Origin: Nitrospirota bacterium
GTDB taxonomy: Bacteria > Nitrospirota > Nitrospiria > Nitrospirales > UBA8639
Direction: 5' to 3'
NCBI GenBank assembly: GCA_029865515.1
Contig: JAOUGQ010000081.1
Coordinates: 1-11,502, forward strand
DNA: 11,502 nt
Part shown: positions 8,701 to 11,502 of the stretch, one piece after another
Position numbering within the stretch: the stretch's first letter is position 1
Layout: every line of letters begins with the position of its first letter
Made by a program: the position numbers and the translations under genes
The notes under the pieces: model-generated
Database searches by the model: none
The model's input: the letters and a program-made list of their open reading frames with translations, nothing else
What the model was told of the DNA's origin: nothing

Positions 8701-9195
8701 ACGGATGACGAATTCCCGAATAGAAGGAAGCTGCCAAGTGCTTGGCTCTTCCGACTTGCTGACCAGAGGAACTCCAAGAGTCATCTCTGGTTGGTCAATC
8801 AATACACGGGTTATAAACAGTTTCCTGTTCCAAAGCGATCGCCAACCAATTGCCACCTCCACCTGGTTGGCGCGAAGGGCGACAGAGTTCGGATCATGGG
8901 TCTCGAACGTTACACCCACCAAGTGGACTTTGGGAGCGGGAAAGAGATCAAGCTTCAAGGTTTCAATTTGAATGGGTCCACCCATGGTACGTTCCAGGTT
9001 GTCAATCAAGGATTTTTTCACCCAGCTGGTGTCTGACAAGACGGTGAGGACGAAGATCGAAAGCCCTACAACGAGAAATCCAAAGAGCACGCTGGTCCAC
9101 ACAACCCAGGAAACCCAGGAAGGCAATGGAACATTTTGTAATCGGGATGGCACTTTCTTCTCACTTTCTTGCGTGAATGACCGTGAAGGGATCAT
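5749..9195 (-). CDS. Large AsmA-like envelope protein (1148 aa)
   Basis: AsmA-like proteins (AsmA, YhdP, TamB and relatives) are anchored in the inner membrane and span the periplasm; they are linked to phospholipid traffic to the outer membrane. A cytoplasmic head of about 28 residues is followed by one membrane helix (residues about 30-53). Next is the AsmA N-terminal signature, LERTMGGPIQIETLKLDLFP and PKVHLVGVTFE (residues 67-98). The centre (about 325-715) is made of repeated beta-rich units. A Ser/Thr/Asn-rich insert lies at 890-905. The AsmA-type C-terminal part (about 965-1148) includes GQGSVQLQKGQIQTGPVLSK and LDGIVAVSPFGAYSNLLKDI. The ATG at 9195 lacks a visible ribosome binding site and begins 19 bases after the final stop of the interrupted lipoprotein frame, so translational coupling is possible; GTG at codon 15 is another candidate start. 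The lipoprotein at 4462-5664 follows downstream. Confidence 0.88.
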   Translation of the reverse strand: MIPSRSFTQESEKKVPSRLQNVPLPSWVSWVVWTSVLFGFLVVGLSIFVLTVLSDTSWVKKSLIDNLERTMGGPIQIETLKLDLFPAPKVHLVGVTFETHDPNSVALRANQVEVAIGWRSLWNRKLFITRVLIDQPEMTLGVPLVSKSEEPSTWQLPSIREFVIRNGKFHLFQTPFPEEKIELHWEAIQLSVTELESEGSGLMHLSARIPDPQPSSTLTLDGTITLLEKDDTPPYQEELSGFPAMEVQGHLEVSQIHLGRLVQFLRGHALEKPLPTRATLQGNVSYTFQKESDLYSYQSFQVSFDEWSFAGQGSIANVLHESPWLNVSGSAQPIAIERLLELLPDDWMPTPFQMYLREHQVAGTLELQSVTLGGPLDGNGAWEAKGAVALKGGQYLPASGQPLITNVGATVNFSPSVVQISQVRGTITPLLITAPGAKLALEKETIRLSIPTFQISEKDWNLNGTADFASRTNEPPTLIISGSALPISIQHLSKIIPGVWLPDSVQTILTEREIDGKMELLTGSVKWIGDEANTLLAEGVIRIANGQFLVDPNHPPVTNLSGGIVFDSNVVRILDLKGMIETSKVFVKEATLEWKESDIWADIQGEGQLLAHDVHQALLRDPRSQPLLQLWPLYHDAQGNIHLSTRIKGPLSNPSQLHILEGDLLLDGIHLSSSSDWLPVSQLTSQMSFDNQQIHIHRFHGKLGQSPVDIKGQWSFRKDSKASNLTMSSVWSSIDLQTLFPAVGQAFSTFEGSIGTTITLSGASLRPDYHAKFDLTNIGLTTKDLFQKPSGIPAGVEAKGTIKEDKAIRMTKGTLSIPPYSLEAQGQLSWSDRPYVRGFLQTESGTGAMFPKGVIIGDGSLRLSSVGITWGLEGKSWDWTTWSMKGKVEGSNRNSESTTSNTNEEVQSVSFQWAQKNQKGKGEFTLKGIPIESLLVTRLAPPPPLTGMASLVTSLHMNLGSSELIQRSLTGQGSVQLQKGQIQTGPVLSKILEILNVPSLLMGKVNLLKDGIPFDQLKGTFSIENGLLSSQDLALNSPVLKLTAAGSYDIPTESLDGIVAVSPFGAYSNLLKDIPLFGSIMKGERKGLMTALFEVKGPHAKPEITYLPLESLTAGLKGLAQFPLDVFKNVLTIPIPDKESPNTDHFSK

Positions 9196-9214
9196 GAGTG
9201 ATCACGATCGAGTG

Positions 9215-9880
9215 CTAGTGATCTGTTGCATTTTCGTGATTTGTTCTCGAGGGTATCTGATCTTCAAATGGACCAATCAAGTTTGTCGGGTGAAAGCCAA
9301 TAAAAATTCACACTGTATATTCAATAAAAAATGTGGAGGCTTGAAACCACGGTGTGGAACGAACAAATTTACCGGCTGTGGTTTCAAAAAAATCCAGGAG
9401 AAAACGGGAATGCCCCGTTTGATATTGGGCCTTATACACTGGAAGTTCTGGTAATGCAAAAGGAAGCAGTCTGCCATGAACCTCCGGCATGCCAAAAAAA
9501 GATTGGCTTTGTTCCGTTCCCAAAGCCTGGATGAGAATCTGTGCCCGATAGGTGACATTTTCGGCTTCAGATTGAATAGGTCATCCCTGCTCACCCAGCC
9601 ATCGGCCAACTGCTCCAAGAAGAAAGCGCCGTTCTCGGGTGAGTCCGGTGGTCGCCAGCGTGACGGTTTCTCTTTTCGGCAATGGGATGGCCTGGACGTC
9701 TTTTGCGGTGAGACTTAATTCTATCGCTTGTGTGAGGAGGAATTGTTCTATGGCGGTTAAATGAGCCGGTCCCGTGTTCATCGTGGCACAGCCTGGCAGG
9801 ATCGTCAGACCGAAGATGGCCAAGAGCTTGAGTGTTTTCAGCATGTGACGGTTCATCATATTCTTAACAGACTCTTTCAT
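9215..9880 (-). pseudogene. Lipoprotein gene interrupted by two in-frame UGA codons
   Basis: One minus-strand frame runs from the lipoprotein signal to TAG at 9215-9217 but contains TGA at 9581-9583 and 9308-9310. The first part carries basic MNRHMLKTLK, a hydrophobic core and the lipobox LPGC, then LTAIEQFLLTQAIELSLTAK and FLLGAVGRWLGEQG. After the first TGA the same frame continues with coherent sequence, ILIQALGTEQSQSFFGMPEV, PFALPELPVYKAQYQTGHSR, LLDFFET and VRSTPWFQASTFFIEYTV. After the second it reads IFIGFHPTNL. The middle part looks like the conserved core of the protein, so a complete version would have about 220 residues. Either this is a recently inactivated gene or the UGA codons are recoded. 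The start is uncertain: ATG at 9907, 9880, 9859 or 9856, none with a strong binding site; 9880 is used here. A product stopping at the first UGA would end at 9581. The gene sits between the CNNM-type and AsmA-like genes on the same strand. Function unknown. Confidence 0.7.
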
Positions 9881-9951
9881 TGAATGAGGGTGCACCTCAC
9901 GGTTCATTTCCTCTTGAAATTCTTCATGGAAGTCTTTCGTGTCCTTCCCCT

Positions 9952-10986
9952 TTACATAAAATTGACCAGTGGATTCCGTTTGGCGATTCCACGTAAAAGG
10001 CGGCCCAGGATATCCGCCCCCGTAATGATTCGTTTGTGGTCTGGGGTCCAAATGAGGACAAGGTCGTGATCAATAACATCATCTTCGACATGTTCCGGGT
10101 TGACCCGAAATTGTGGAAGCAACTCACCAAGAGGAATATTTGTGTGGTCAAAGATGATGGGTCGATGACAATGCCGCAGGGGCTTGTATTGGTTTTCGAT
10201 CAAGAGTTCCCGCAAAAATCCATCTGCATCTAGCACGACCTGAGGGGTGTGCTGGGCATCCGTAATGACCACCCACTTTTCTTTTGAGGCATGAATTTGT
10301 TGGATAAGACGGTCGGATGCCGCAGGGGCTGTGGCTGGGAATTGGACGATTTTTTCGTCACAAGGAAGTTGGATAATGCTTTGGGGATGGAGCGGGGAAC
10401 CTTCTTCAAGCGCGGAAATATCATCAAGGCTTAAAAAATTTGATGCGCCATGACCCTCGACTCCGCTGATGTCCGTATCAGGTGCCTGCGCGTGAATTTT
10501 GATGAGGGTCTCTAGCTCGTGTTCTTTAAGCCAATTGACTCCTTCTTTTCCGACCAAATGGTCCAGTAGGAGAGCGGACGGTTTGGCGACAGGATAAAAG
10601 AACATTTGTAGCGCGTGAACAATCGGAGTAAATTTTGCCCCAAGTCGGAGCGCATTTCTTGAGAAATAGGCTTGGGGAAGGATTTCTCCCAAAAGGGTAA
10701 TTCCAAACAGGGAAAACAAAAAAGCCAAGATTCCCACCATTTGTTTTTCCGAAAGGAGGGTCAACAGGACATTGACGGCCACGTTACTCCACAGAAGCGT
10801 GGCGAGTAAGAAATTAGCATCCTGGCGGACTTTTAAGATCACATGGGCTGCCTTATCTCCTTGCTGAGCCAACAATTCGAGGTGCATGCGACTCAGGCTG
10901 AAATAGCCGAGGGTCAGACCTGAGCAGATGGCTGATGCACTCAAGCAGCACACAATGCCAATCCAACTGAGAATGGAAAAAGTCAT
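9952..10986 (-). CDS. CNNM/DUF21-type membrane protein with CBS-like region (344 aa)
   Basis: The family (CNNM in animals, CorB/CorC in bacteria) is linked to Mg2+ or other divalent cation export. The N-terminal half shows the transmembrane domain: SGLTLGYFSLSRMHLELLAQ (residues 22-41) with a small-residue-rich first helix, LLATLLWSNVAVNVLLTLLS (60-79), and the diagnostic GEILPQAYFSRNALRLGAKF (100-119), then FYPVAKPSALLLDHL. The C-terminal half (about 200-340) fits a CBS pair: DRLIQQIHASKEKWVVITDA for the first and DLVLIWTPDHKRIITGADIL for the second; CBS pairs bind adenine nucleotides and control transport. No HlyC/CorC_HlyC domain follows, which is normal for shorter members. The ATG has only a weak AGAG 10 bases upstream. 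It is downstream of the mgtE remnant and upstream of the interrupted lipoprotein, all on one strand. The transported ion is not determined by the sequence. Confidence 0.88.
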   Translation of the reverse strand: MTFSILSWIGIVCCLSASAICSGLTLGYFSLSRMHLELLAQQGDKAAHVILKVRQDANFLLATLLWSNVAVNVLLTLLSEKQMVGILAFLFSLFGITLLGEILPQAYFSRNALRLGAKFTPIVHALQMFFYPVAKPSALLLDHLVGKEGVNWLKEHELETLIKIHAQAPDTDISGVEGHGASNFLSLDDISALEEGSPLHPQSIIQLPCDEKIVQFPATAPAASDRLIQQIHASKEKWVVITDAQHTPQVVLDADGFLRELLIENQYKPLRHCHRPIIFDHTNIPLGELLPQFRVNPEHVEDDVIDHDLVLIWTPDHKRIITGADILGRLLRGIAKRNPLVNFM

Positions 10987-11062
10987 TTCAGGTAACTCTT
11001 TTTCGATATGGAGGTGTCATAGCGTCCTCATCCTCTGTGTTTGGGCCGTCTGGCTCATTTTT

Positions 11063-11361
11063 CTAGCTTTCCAAGAAGCCCGAAAAAATTGTGGCCAATC
11101 CCAAGAAACTAAAAAACCCTGCCACATCCGTGACCGTAGTGAGGATGATGGAGGAGGATTGCGCAGGATCTTGCTTAGGGATCTGAGGATAATAGGAATG
11201 ATTGCCCCAGAAAATCCCGCCATGAACATGGAAAGCACCATGGAAATGCCAATGATCATCGTTAGCCCCCCTGAGTGGCTCCACATGTATACGGCCGTGC
11301 ACGTCGTAGCGGCCACGGCGACGGCATTGGCCAGTGCGACATAGGATTCCTTTAACGTCAC
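11063..11361 (-). pseudogene. mgtE: Frameshifted 3' remnant of an MgtE-type Mg2+ transporter gene
   Basis: MgtE is a dimeric inner-membrane Mg2+ channel of about 450 residues with cytoplasmic N and CBS domains and five membrane helices. Here only the last helices remain. From GTG at 11361 one frame reads LKESYVALANAVAVAATT, MIIGISMVLSMFMAGFSGAI and IPIILRSL. The match then moves to another frame and continues with KQDPAQSSSIILTTVTDVAG and FFSFLGLATIFSGFLES to TAG at 11063-11065. Joining at about 11177 with one base restored gives LRSLKQDPA, which lines up with the family's usual 'LKRLGIDPA' followed by 'TTVTDVxGFFSFLGLA'. The parts for the N domain, the CBS pair and the first two helices are absent upstream, where a TAA at 11407 closes the frame. 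AAGGAA lies just before the GTG, so a short product of 114 residues in the first frame remains formally possible. Confidence 0.72.
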
Positions 11362-11406
11362 TTGTTCCTTTGGAGGAATTTCGCCTTCCTGCTTTCCTGA
11401 AAAAAA

Positions 11407-11502
11407 TTAATCGAGGGAAGGGGGGTGACTTTCTGATTTCCCGGATGACTCACCTGGTGAAGGCAGAGAATCCAGGGGCTGTCCGAGTTCCATCGAAGAG
11501 GG
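11407..11502 (-). CDS. Possible C-terminus of an unidentified gene (partial)
   Basis: A minus-strand frame is open from the window edge to TAA at 11407-11409. It reads PSSMELGQPLDSLPSPGES and then SGKSESHPPSLD, a Ser/Pro-rich tail such as those that end membrane or regulatory proteins. There is no domain to identify, and the stretch is short enough to be chance. It is in frame with the start of the mgtE remnant, from which only the TAA separates it. Confidence 0.25.
   Translation of the reverse strand, partial: PSSMELGQPLDSLPSPGESSGKSESHPPSLD

Noticed and set aside
9190..9210. Palindromes GATCATGAGTGATC, GTGATCAC and CGATCG at the AsmA start codon
   Set aside because: They are short, partly overlap each other and the coding start, and match no operator I can name; too weak to call a regulator site.
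9277..9618. Overlapping 113-residue minus-strand ORF beginning MEQLADGWVS
   Set aside because: It overlaps the interrupted lipoprotein in another frame; the coherent, protein-like sequence lies in the lipoprotein frame, so this is a shadow.
9215..9880. Genome-wide UGA reassignment to a sense codon
   Set aside because: The complete genes in the window reach expected family lengths without any in-frame UGA, and use TGG for Trp, so UGA is not a routine sense codon here.
11017..11176. Continuation of the first mgtE frame to 11017
   Set aside because: After about 11177 the MgtE-like sequence (TTVTDVAGFFSFLGLA) is in a different frame; the continuation is composed of Ser/Pro/Arg-rich noise.

Overview
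The window looks like chromosomal DNA of a Gram-negative (diderm) bacterium of roughly even base composition. Evidence for a diderm is an AsmA-type envelope protein, two lipoproteins with lipoboxes, and strong AGGAGG ribosome binding sites. The mix of genes and the style of the two secreted hypothetical proteins would fit Nitrospirota or a neighbouring phylum, but that placement is a weak inference. I see no tRNA, rRNA, CRISPR array, phage gene or insertion sequence.

Left part (1-2330, + strand): the last codons of what is probably a histidine kinase are followed by a structured leader and two co-directional genes for secreted, uncharacterised proteins (354-1124 and 1160-1978), each behind a near-perfect ribosome binding site. 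The 350 bases after them hold a perfect 10-bp hairpin and a short open stretch in frame with the end of the next gene.

Middle (2330-4316): a small MscS-type mechanosensitive channel on the minus strand is divergent from a ZntB-type member of the CorA metal transporter family on the plus strand.

Right part (4462-11502, all minus strand, read from right to left): the edge of an unidentified gene, a broken 3' remnant of an MgtE-type Mg2+ transporter, a CNNM/DUF21-type membrane protein with a CBS-like C-terminal region, a lipoprotein gene interrupted by two in-frame UGA codons, a 1148-residue AsmA-like protein and a 400-residue lipoprotein. Spacing from the CNNM gene onward is compatible with one transcript. 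AsmA-like proteins work in lipid traffic or outer-membrane homeostasis, so the two lipoproteins may be its partners; that is inference from context only.

The most interesting signals are the doubly UGA-interrupted lipoprotein whose frame stays open with coherent protein sequence through both stops, the decayed mgtE remnant with a single-base frameshift, the internal repeats of the AsmA protein, and the structured leader with two alternative ribosome binding sites before the first secreted protein. I did not find convincing evidence for a complete new multi-gene system; the AsmA plus two lipoproteins block is the best candidate.
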